NCBI GenBank assembly: GCA_034698045.1
Contig: JAQGAU010000070.1
Coordinates: forward strand, 1 to 45,804
Direction: 5' to 3'
From: Paramacrobiotus richtersi
Taxonomy: Eukaryota > Tardigrada > Eutardigrada > Parachela > Macrobiotidae
DNA: 45,804 nt
Shown here: one piece after another, positions 1 through 10,758 of the stretch
Layout of the letters: every line of letters starts with the position of its first letter
How positions within the stretch are numbered: the stretch's first letter is position 1
The notes under the pieces: generated by a model
What the model was told of the DNA's origin: nothing
Database searches by the model: none
The model's input: the letters and a program-made list of their open reading frames with translations, nothing else
Translations under genes and position numbers: made by a program

Positions 1-2184
1 CTGGTTACCAATTTGTTATTTTGCGAATTCAAAGGCGGCCGAGCACTTTTTGTCGAAAATTTTGTCACGGTACTCCTTTTCAGAAGATTTTCTTTCTAAT
101 GATACTTGAACGAAGAAAATCCGATACGCCAGTAAGGCCCTATTGATTGGTACGCGTTTCAGAATTTAGCTTTATATAGTGGGAGGACACTGTACAGCGT
201 GTACTTATTGTCAGCACTGTCAGCACGCTCAAATATTAATTGTCGGACGACGGTATGTCGCACAAACGCATAAAAATAGTTACAATTATTGTTCGCTTCA
301 TAATATTCTCACGTACGTTCAGTTAGTGCCATAATTACGTACTTACAGAGGTGCTGGGCCAACTCTGGGCAAAACTGTTTGACGTCTCCCATCCTCTACT
401 GCGCAGCTTTCAGGCTTAGTTTTTGCCCGTTTCTAGGACAACTTTTTGTCCACTATCTAACGTATGCCAGAGAAAGAAGCCGGCTGTTATCCGGCTCTGC
501 AGAATCCGGTTTGAACACATAGTGGTAGGTTCGTTTTTAGTGGTCGTATAAACAGTGCTGTAGAAACTACCGCAGTACCTATCCAGGCATTTCGAATGCT
601 TCGTTTGATAAAACACACGCGTTTCTGTTATAAAAACTTGCAACAGTTTGATTTTACAATGAAGGCTCGGGAAAGTGAACCATCGAATTTCATCTCCCAT
701 AGACTCCTATGTTAAAACACGCGTGTAGAAAGAGCGCTCATGGATGCACAAGATCAAGTTTCGGAAAGCGACCTGCTAATTTACAGACAGAGTATAACCG
801 AAGCATCCCAAAAAAGCCATCGGTGCGAGTACACGATGCGCTAGCGGCGTGTAAAACGTTTTCGGTTTTTGGTACGAAAATGATTGCAAGCAGTGAAGAC
901 GAAAGCATGGCTGGAAGATTGAAGGTGCGCTATGTTGAACAATACTCTGCATACGTGATAGATTTGAAATAAAACGGACATTTAGGTTCGTCCTCTACAG
1001 CTGCACTGCAAAAACACTCCTGTGCAACCTCATCGAGCCTGATGACAGAGGTCAAACCGACCACTGGTCAAATTCTGCACTGTCGCTTGCGCCACCGCCC
1101 AGAGCAGACGAACAACGGCTCAGTGAGAGTTTTTCTTGCTTCTCGCGAGAACAGGAAAGAAAGTTCTTCCAAACGAACTTAAAATGAAAGAAAGCTATGC
1201 AGTCTGTAATTTCTGAGAAATTATTTTGCCAGTTTTTACAAGAGACAGAAAACGGGTCGGACAAATTTTTGAAGCTGGTGTGATTCAATTTAAAAGTCAT
1301 AAACAATTCTGACCAAGTAACAAAACCAAACTTTTTACTGTGGAGGATAGCAGACTGAATGGACGTCAGGAATAATTTAGAAAGGTGACTGTCAAGCTTC
1401 ATGGTGGACTATCAGAAGGATTAAAACCGGTTGCCCAGACTTGGCCCAGCAGGACTGTATGAACATCTCCATCTCCGGCACTGTAATCGTGCGTTTCGTA
1501 CTAGGCCATATTAAAAATGTTTACTGACTTCGAAACACCGTAGACCATACAGCGTACATACAGCACTTTTCTAACAACACGATTACTCCTGCTGCCGTAG
1601 TACAAGTACTTACTATCACCATCGGTTTTTAACCCCGAAATCACCTACACATGGCGCATGAGCTCAAACTAAATTCCCATGAGACCATTTCCAGGCTTTA
1701 CGTGAAGCTTGAACCATTCGTCGAGCCTACCGGCATATTATTAGCGCAATACGCAATTGACCTCATCGAAATGGTTGAACACTAGTTACACTACGTACTA
1801 CAAGCAGCGCATGATTGAGTCATGCTGGAGTATACGAATTATCGGGCAAGTCTGTGACGAATCTGTAAACTCAGGTTACTTAACCAAGCGTTGTTTTGTA
1901 ATAACGATAACCATGCAGAGTTCACAGGAAAGAAATGAAAACAAACTACAGGCATGCAACGTTTCGTGGGAACGCAGAGATGGCATGCCACGTCGAAGTT
2001 TCATAACTTCCAATACGATGATGCCACGATGATTATCCGATCCATTCTGCCATTCGGTTACACTGGTGAGCATGCACAGTAAAATTTTACAAGTGGTCAG
2101 TTTTGTGCTGTTTATTCCAAACGTCGCAGTCAACTTGTTGTGTACTGTCTTTTAAAACTTTACTCTTACGGGAGACGTTGTAAA
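1..2184. other. intergenic, no supported gene
   Basis: Several short open stretches exist on both strands, for example around 709-972 (+) and 1052-1402 (-). None shows a recognisable domain, a consistent splice partner or a clear start context. I see no tRNA or rRNA-like structure. The last part probably holds the promoter and 5' UTR of the gene starting at 2185. Confidence 0.5.
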
Positions 2185-5100
2185 ATGTGCTCCATAATCG
2201 GAACTGCTATATCTTTACGCCGCTCACAAATGTGGATTACATACATTATCATGGTGAGTGTACATTGTGCGTGCGGAATTTAATTGCACAAAAACGGTAT
2301 CCTCATATTCCGCGTTTCTAAAGTGCTGTAGGTACCTGCGTTCTAATATTATCTTTTTATGGATATATAATAATAACATCACCCCAAATGTTACGCAAAA
2401 TGTGCGTACGTTTGCAGGCGCTTAGTGTACATTACGTTAACACAACCCCGATTCTCCAAAGCAACAACTCAAGTTCCTTCCATCCCAACACCGAATTAAT
2501 GCGAATGTCGCGTCAGTTTGTTCCGCAGACTCTCGATTATTCGAGAGCAATATCAGATCAGTATCCAGAGCAGATTCTTCCGCAGTACGGACATCTTGAC
2601 CCACTGCCAGAACAGTTTATCCCGGCATATGGCGCAACACTCAGCCGCCATTCTCAGCCAGACATATTCCGGAATCAAAGCTTCGCTTATCCAGTCGGGT
2701 ACAGGAGTCCGTACAATGGATCACTGATACTTCAGGAGCCATATACTGACCTTCATACGCGTAGTGAGCCGCAATATATTAGTCCGAATTACCGGCGGCC
2801 GCCGTTGCCGAAAATGCCCGTCATTCGTCCCAATTTCCCACGCTTGTTGAATGGCAGCGCAAGATATGATGGAGGTACCTATAATCATCACTGTAGTAAT
2901 CGGCTTCTTTACGAACTGTGGTCGTGAAGTTTTCTTGTAACCAGCACGAACAATTTGGTCATGGTTGAGAAATTCAGATGCAGTAGCATTTAGGGCTGTT
3001 TTATCTGTAAAATTTCTACAGTACGGATCGATGCGAACAATGACTACTATTGCCGTTTTCATTCAGGATCACTCATTGAAGGCAGAAACTCGTCGCTCAC
3101 CGAATCAGAAGACCCAAGGAATCCTCACCTAACGTTCAAGCATCCGGGGACTATTACAAATTTCTCCGGCACCGGTCCAATAACGTCATTGAGGGGAGTT
3201 CCTGAAAACGACGTGTCTGTTACAAACAGGTGCCTTTTGAATACTGTACTTTAACTCATTCACATCCAGTTGAGGTTTTAAATTCCAAGTACGATACCAG
3301 TGTTTACAAGGTGTTTTATTGCAGGACGTTGGCCAAGAATGCTGCAGTGAAGCCAAAACTACAGTCCAGGGTATTGAACAAAACCATTGCCGCTCGACGC
3401 GCAAAAAAAACGAAACCGGTCCTCACCAGAACAGCGCAGGCGTCAAACTCTAAGCCGGCTAATCCTGAATCCAAGACCGCCGTCAAAAAGCAGCCTATTA
3501 AGGATTTAACCAAAGGAAAGTCTCGAATACAAGCTAGGCGACCGGCATCTTTAGGGAAGCACAAGAAGGCGCCGTTCTCGGCAAAGAAACCATCTGGTGC
3601 GGTTTCTCAAGCTCAGCCTGCATTACTTCGCAAGGTTTCGTCGGCGAAAAAAGGAAAGAAACCGTTCGCAACACGACCCAAAGTAAAACCCGGTCAGGTG
3701 CCAAAGGGAAAGAAGGTGGTGCCCTTAGCGGCTGTTCCCGTACCGGGCGAAGCCCCAGTTGTCGCGATATTACGTCAAGATACTGCTCAGGTCACCACTC
3801 CGATTTCAGCCACTGAAACTTTAGTCCTCTTTTCAGGAAACGACGCAGTGGTTCTTATTCCAGTTACAACGACCGTCAATGAATCACAGCAAGCACTGAA
3901 CGACACTCTAACAATGCAATCCTCAGTTGGGACGGATTCGAGTTCAACGTTCGCAACTGCCACCGCCAAGCAAGACACAGATTCATCCGCTACAACCGAT
4001 GGGAAAGGTGACGAAGTGTACCCGTCTTCAACAGCCGTCGGCGAGACCACAACATCAATCACTGGTGCAATGTCCACCTCGGAACCAAATCCATCAGAGT
4101 CGTCGGCGACTGATAGTTTGATCTCTGATCCCACACCTTCCAGTGCATCCACAACGATACCCTCAGAACCGTCTGCCACTTCCATAAGTAGTTTCGAATT
4201 GGTCACACCTGTGGTGCTTCTTGGAGACAGTACAACGACTACAGAGAGTTCCACAACAGCTTCTATAGAAACAACCGTCGAAACTTTCACTTTGGCCATG
4301 CAGGTCGAACAAGAAACAAAATTTGCTTCAACAGATTCCACTTCCTCAGGCATCGAAATGACCAACGTCCCACCAATTTCATCTACGACTGCAACTGTTG
4401 GTTACAATAAAGATCCCGAAACAAGCATGATAATTACTGACGATGGTGCCAAACTGAAGTCTAACCTTGTCGCAGTCGAAGCAGATTCCACAGCTACAAC
4501 AGGAAGTGATACTTCTACACCGATTTTAACAGAATCCACCGCGACTACATCTTCCGAAACCTCCACTCTACCGGCTTCGGAATCGAGCAGCTCTTCCGGG
4601 TTTGAATCTTCCAGCGACTCTACACTTTCCAGTGCGGAGCGGCCAAGTGTTCAAACCACGACTGCTGACCTGTGGACTACTGAGAGCAGTGTGGCCACCA
4701 CGGTAGCGGAGTTCGTGAATGAAGTTCCAAGTACAACAGGAACATCGCTGACTGACACGTTAGCCGATACGTCCTCACTAGCTCCCGCTACCGATAGCAC
4801 CATAACCGTTGCTAGCGGTTCTGAGCAGGACAGCACTTTTACAGAGACCGTTACAGCTGCTGAACTGGCTTCTACTGCCGCTGTAGCTGATGCTGATTTT
4901 TCTCAGTCCATTCGGGATTCCACATCGGTAGCGCCTAATACACAAGCAAGTACCTCACCGGATACAGTTACGGACCCTGCCACCCCTGACACTGTCTCAG
5001 AAACTGGAAAGGCCGGTGGTGCTGACGTAGAGTTAACAACCGCTGCAACGGATTCCGAAGCCGTATCCGAAGCAATACCAACTGGTACCGGCAATACGAG

Positions 5101-7025
5101 TCCGGATGCCGAGCCTTTGGTAACCTCAACCGAACAGCCTTCTACCGTCGACACCACGGAGACTATCACTGAATCTTCAACGTTATTATCGGTCGACGAT
5201 GGTTCTTCAATCATAACCGAAGAACCAACCTTCGCAACAACTGTGCTTGCAGCTACAACGGATTCATCTTCGATAGAAACCACTGCTTCTGTTGGAACTG
5301 CACAAACTGCGGATGCATTTACGGCGGCAGAATCTCATCCCATATCCACTGAAACGCCGACAGCTGGGTTCACCGAAATCCCAGTAGTCGAACTGACTTC
5401 TTCTGCATCCGAAGCTCCTACCGCTTCGCAAGCGGGTGAAGAAGCGTCTACAATTGCTGTGGATAGCACGTCAACAAAACCAACACCAGAGGTATTCAAT
5501 TTTGTCGTTGCAGAACAATACTGGCTTTATTCTAGACTCTACTTAAAATAAATTATACCAACACCTGCAGGTTTGCATCGGAACAACCGCGGAATGCGAG
5601 ATTGGGTCAATAATAGTAACTTCATCAACAAACGCCGCAGAGGAAACCCCCTCGACTTCTGCTGCTAGTGAGACCGAGCCAGTAACCGAACTGTTAATTC
5701 AGACGTCATCGCAATCGGGTTTGCTTTTGGATCCAGAATCATCCAGTATTTCGACAATATCAACCGATCAGGTAAAAAGTGAATGCGAGCGTTACAGATT
5801 AACGAAGTAAATCTTGATTACGAACATTCGTTCTTATAAATTTCGAGCACGCTGATATATACTTGTGACTGAAGAATTAATCATACTTCGTATGTTCGAT
5901 CGTCAGCATATCTATCTTTATAAGATGATAATTAATTACTTCTTTTGATGTATGATCAAAATGCCTTGCGATGCACATGTATGGCTTCAGATTTCTGTAA
6001 ATGCTCGGCGTCACTACGGTAGATAATTTTCTGATTTCGAATTTTACATCAGACGATATGTCATTTATCGAGAAAATAATCATTTTTCTTTTTGACAGAT
6101 TTCAAATATCAGTACCACTGCTAACGCTGTCGAGACCGCATCTGCCAGCGAAACAACTGAAGCGCCGTCATCCGAATCGTCAACTGAAGCTACAAAAAGC
6201 ACACTGCTTCCCGAAAGCACGCCAGCAACAGACAGCATGCCAACGGAAAATACTGAAGCCGGTTCAACAACGGTCGTTACCGGGATCTCACAAGACGCTA
6301 CGCTGACCACAGACATATCGGCAGCCAACGATGCGTCATCCGCTTCACCGACTACACAGTCATGGTTGTTGGATACGTCTTCGCAACCGGCACAAACAGT
6401 CATTTCGGATTCCACAGCAATCCCTGACCTTGTCCCAAGTGACACTACAGAGGTGGTCGATTTCACCGCAGCTTCGACTGCCGGCCCGGAACAAGCGTAT
6501 CCAAGTGAGCCATTTAGGTTAGCTGGTTCAGACGTTGATGTCAGCACACCAAGCCCAACCGACGAAATAACTTCAACCACGATCGAAATCAACGGTGATA
6601 CGGACACTACAATCTCATCAGCAGACACTTCGGTCACCGATGGACTTCAGGACGAATCGACGGAGACAGAATTTGTTGCCAGCAACGACGAGATTACTAG
6701 AATAGCACAGCATTGGGCCGATTCGGAGTTCATTTCCGCCACTTCAGATCCAACAACCACCCCAGCAGTACCAGTTACAGCATCGGATGTAACTACAATA
6801 GCACCTCAAACCTTATCGGAGTTGACAAACGCACCAGCTGGCGAAGGATCGCAAGAACATGTTCCATTTGCAACCGACAGTACCGAAAGTTCGTCTGCTG
6901 CGGCATCAACAGGCGCTGATCCGGAATTTGTCGAAAACACAGCGAGTACTCCGATAGCGCCACAAGAGGGGTCAACTGCAGCAAATGGGGACAGTTTTTC
7001 CGACATAGAACGGGAAGGATCGTAA
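2185..7025 (+). CDS. secreted Ser/Thr-rich (mucin-like) protein with a Lys/Arg-rich block
   Basis: I model six exons: 2185-2253, 2418-2874, 3067-3229, 3325-5491, 5571-5771 and 6099-7025, giving about 1327 residues. All junctions are GT/AG with matching phases (0, 1, 2, 0, 0). The first exon gives a hydrophobic start (a Met at codon 16 begins MWITYIIM, continued by ALSVHYV), which looks like a signal peptide; this exon is the least certain part. Residues about 24-175 are rich in Tyr, Pro and Gln. Residues about 230-368 are strongly basic, with many KK, RR and AKK groups. From about 370 to the end the chain is almost all Ser, Thr, Ala, Glu, Val and Pro with very few Cys or aromatics, typical of an O-glycosylated, extended region, and it ends in an acidic tail. 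No enzymatic domain is visible. It could be an extracellular matrix, cuticle or mucus component, or an intrinsically disordered protein; function is unknown. Confidence 0.75.
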
Positions 7026-7360
7026 CTGTATCATTGTTTTTACCTGTTCGAAGACGCGGTACAATATTCCTAAATGTTATAATCCATCCACGTCATATAT
7101 CCTGATTATAGCACTTTTTGTTGGCGCTGGTTAGTTTTATTAGTTTATACTGCATTATCCTAATTTTAACAATGAAGGTGGCGCATCAATGGCACTAAGA
7201 ACGGCATTTGTCGGGACTATGGAACTGCAAACATTAGTAGCTGAAAATCACCGATGATTGTTACAACAACATAGCGTAATGCATAGAAGCCAAACCAGTG
7301 TAAAGCATAAGCAAAGCTTTTCTAGCCGCCAGTTTCGTCTTGTTTCGTACAAGGTCACGG
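7026..7360. other. intergenic between convergent genes
   Basis: This gap separates the 3' ends of the mucin-like gene (+) and the monooxygenase gene (-) and should contain both 3' UTRs. I see no canonical AATAAA near either stop and nothing else distinctive. Confidence 0.5.
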
Positions 7361-9688
7361 TTACTCAGCGACTTTCGTAAGAGACTGTCGTCTTTCGGCA
7401 GCAGGTGACAGGACTGTCTTGGATCCTCTGCGTCCTTCTGTCGGCCCGGGGTCAGCAGTCTTTGATCCACGTCTTCCCAGTTGAACTTCTTTCGGTGTAA
7501 GACGTTCATCTTCATAAATCCCGTAAATCTGCGAGAAACGACGTCCTTCGCGGTCCGCTCTTGCTTGCTCCTCAGCAATACGGTCACCGACCATTTCCCG
7601 GTACTCCCACGGCGCCTTGAGGATTGCCTCCACGTTGTCTTTATACATTCCGGGAAATCCTGGTTTATGGGTTGGGAAACCTGCTTCTTTTGCCAGTTTA
7701 TCGATGTACGGCCAAACCTAAATATGTTCATACACCATTAGTTTACTTTCGTTTGGCGGTTTATATTCGATCTATTTGTGTATATTCCGCTTTGCTTATT
7801 ATCTAAACATTAATGTGTTACTGTCTAAACTGCACATGCACCTGGTTAATCATCTTGTGGGCCCAGTGAGGTTTAAAACCTTTCGCCAACCGTTGGCTGA
7901 AATCCTCCTCCGCTTCGGCAAACATGTCCGGCACCGAAGGCAGCCTGAGCTTTCCATCCACAACCGCTTTGTAGAACTGCACTTGTGGATCCGCGCCCGC
8001 CGCCAAGAAGGGTACTACATTGAATAAGCCAACGAACGCCATTGAATGGAACTCGCAATGAACCAAATGGCGGTACAAAGGTTTGACCCGACCACGGAGA
8101 ATCTCGGTGCGGCATTCCGGTGTGAGAAACGGAAAGTCGTAATCGAAGCCTGTCGCTAGAATAACAGCGTCAACGTATTCTTTTGTGCCGTCCTCTAGAA
8201 TAACATGGTCACTTCCGAACGTTATTGCGGATGTTGTTTCGAGTACATTGGAAAACTTCTTGGAATATAACTGCTGGAAGACACGACGACATAGAATGAT
8301 CTAAAATCCGACAAAAGGCTGTGAGTTGTTGTACGAATGCATGAATCGTGAATAAGCGGAAAGGAGGGAAAGCGTAGTGCAAACGAATGTAACCAAGCAT
8401 GGGATCTACAATGACTGACCTTTCTAGCCACTGGCAGAAGTGCGCAGGCAATATCGTTAGCTGACACCATTCCGCCGATTACAGCCACATTCTTATCGTT
8501 GTAAGTTTCCGGGATTCTGTACTCGCTGCTGTGAATGACAGATCCTTGGAACTTTTCGATATTGTGAAGATGCGGAATGTTCGGCTTCCCGTTGTGCCTA
8601 AAATTAGTAAATTTTATCAAAACAGAGCGAACGACAAATGTGAGAGGAATATAGATCGTATTTTGGTTGCTAACTATTTACACACCCATTGCAGATTAGC
8701 AGAATATCCGCCACAACATATTCATTTTTTTCGGTTTCCAAATCCATAGCGGTAATATGGAATCGCGGCCAACTAGGCGACGATTGATTATCAACTGGTT
8801 CCACACGAATAACTTGATGACGAATCTGCAACAAAACGGTAGCCCGTTGAGACCTAATTCACTTAGGTTACGCTGTTTATTACAACAAAAGCATCTGACC
8901 TTTATGTATTTACGGACACCGAAATGGTCGCAGTATTCATTCAAGTAGCGTCGCACGACTTCCCTGTGCACAAAATTTGGCGTTTCAGGTGGCAGTGGGT
9001 AATCCGGAAAGTGTGTCAAGGCCGTTGGTGAGTTGGTCCTAGAAGTCATCAAAATGATATTACGCACCGGTACGAATGATTAGAAGGCATTTATAAAGAG
9101 TCGACGAAAAATCAGTCTACCAATATGATTATGGCGCTGGCACATCTGATAGCAATTAACGTTCACTCAGTGACAAATGTCCTGGTCCTAGCGACTTTGC
9201 ACTTTTCATTCAGGAGCATTAAACATAACTGTTTTACGCATGTAAGCCGTAATTTATAGATCCGGCGAAACCTTTCGAGCTCGTCGACCAGTTTATCAGC
9301 GAGAATATTACCGTCGCCGAATCCGAAAAATTTAATGGTCAGAGTAAGATCTTCGGCGTTCTGTAGCGCGTGTGTGACTAGCAATGGTACGGTATACTAC
9401 CTCGCATGTCCTAAGCGTGCGAGTGGATTCAAACGGCTAGTACACTTACATCAGGTCACGGTATGTCCGACAGTAATAAGGTGACGATGGCGGGACATTG
9501 GTGTGCTCTTCGCATCCCTCGGGATAATTCCAAATCCCTCCAATTCCCGGTGACTGCTCGTAGGCTACCACATCGTAGTTGGGGTCATTCCCAAAATGGC
9601 GCAACGCACACAATCCCGACGCTCCAGCCCCGATGACAACGACCTTCAAAGGTCGTGTATCTCCGTGTCCATTTTCCGGGTGTGACAT
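7361..9688 (-). CDS. flavin-containing monooxygenase (FMO-like)
   Basis: Six exons on the minus strand: 9688-9450, 9038-8900, 8825-8686, 8597-8420, 8300-7842 and 7717-7361, about 503 residues, close to the usual FMO length of about 530. FMOs are FAD enzymes that oxygenate nucleophilic N or S atoms using NADPH and O2. Visible motifs in order are VVVIGAGASG (FAD Rossmann, residues about 15-24), the FMO signature FQGSVIHSSEY (FxGxxxHxxxY), a second Rossmann strand VAVIGGMVSANDIA where the NADPH motif is expected, and ATGFDYDFPFL (the ATG-containing FMO motif). The second Rossmann motif lacks the normal GxGxxG spacing. The C-terminus has three RRxS sequences and no obvious membrane anchor. The start is supported by the FAD motif lying immediately downstream. 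The 411-bp first intron carries an unexplained open stretch. Family assignment is firm; substrate is unknown. Confidence 0.92.
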
Positions 9689-10758
9689 TTTCGCCGATGC
9701 ACAAAGATTTAAGAAAAGAGAGACAGCAAATTAATGTATCGGAAGGCTTTGGAAAGTATCATTCCAGCGAACTATATATTCTCGTGTTCGATACTGTGTG
9801 AACAAAATAATGAGCGAATTCTAACAAACAAAATTAAAGAGCATGTTGTGGGTAAATTATTAGATATTCAAGTGAGCGCAACAACAATCGCTTGATTATT
9901 GACCGCATGCGGGGATTTTATACTTGGTCGTAAATATGCAATTTTGTTGGTAACAGTTTTGTATCGCAGTGGTTCCGTGAACATTAATTAACCAAGCTCA
10001 CGGGTCTTTAAGCGTTCGTCGCCGTCGGGCCTCCTTGTAGTACGCTAATGTGCATGACGTATACGTCGAGGTTCGGGTTATTAACGGCGCTTTGTGCTGG
10101 TTTGACAGATATAAATCAAAAAAGAACCTTGGAAACCGCCACCTAACGAGGCACTGTGCTTTCCAGGTGCAACAGTCATCGCCATAATATTCAATGAGCA
10201 ATTATGTAATTATACAAGGCGTAAAGTTCCCTTTTTTCCCATTTCCCACAAAAATCCACTTTACAACCAGAACAATCAAGTTTGACTGGAAAGCGACTTA
10301 TAAGCGACAAAACATGCTTAACTATTGTTCGACAAAATTGGGCATTTTTGCCGGAAAAATGAAACGTGGGCGTAATTTTCGGTTGGGAAATTCCATTTCT
10401 CGCACCCTGCATGGTAATTTTAGACATATAATTCAGGTATTTATTTTTTATTTTACTGTACCTAGAAAAATTCAGCTCGAGAGGAGGTTCCTAAATTGTT
10501 TTGTATCTGTAACTGATATTGGTTTTCTTTGTCGAGTTTTTGTGTGTTATTAGTGCAGCGCAGGTCAGTACTGTTCTTAAGGTTGTTTTGCAGTTGATTT
10601 GGTTTTTGACTAAATTGCTTCATATGTCGCCAGTATACTGTTTGCAGTGCGCCAAACATTTTGAGACTATGAGTGCATTAAAACAGACATTCGACAATCA
10701 AGTTATAATATAAGAAAGCAGCTTTTGTTCCCAGTGAAGTCAGCATCAGAATCGGAGC
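9689..10758. other. intergenic, no supported gene
   Basis: This gap lies between the FMO start and the stop of the transporter gene, both on the minus strand. It contains AT-rich stretches and a few short open frames (for example 10194-10553 +) with low-complexity translations and no domain. The part next to 9689 should include the FMO promoter. Confidence 0.5.

Noticed and set aside
3787..4365. 192-codon open frame antisense to the mucin-like gene
   Set aside because: Its Ser/Val/Glu-rich translation is the mirror of the Ser/Thr-rich coding strand; the plus strand has consistent splice phases and the antisense does not.
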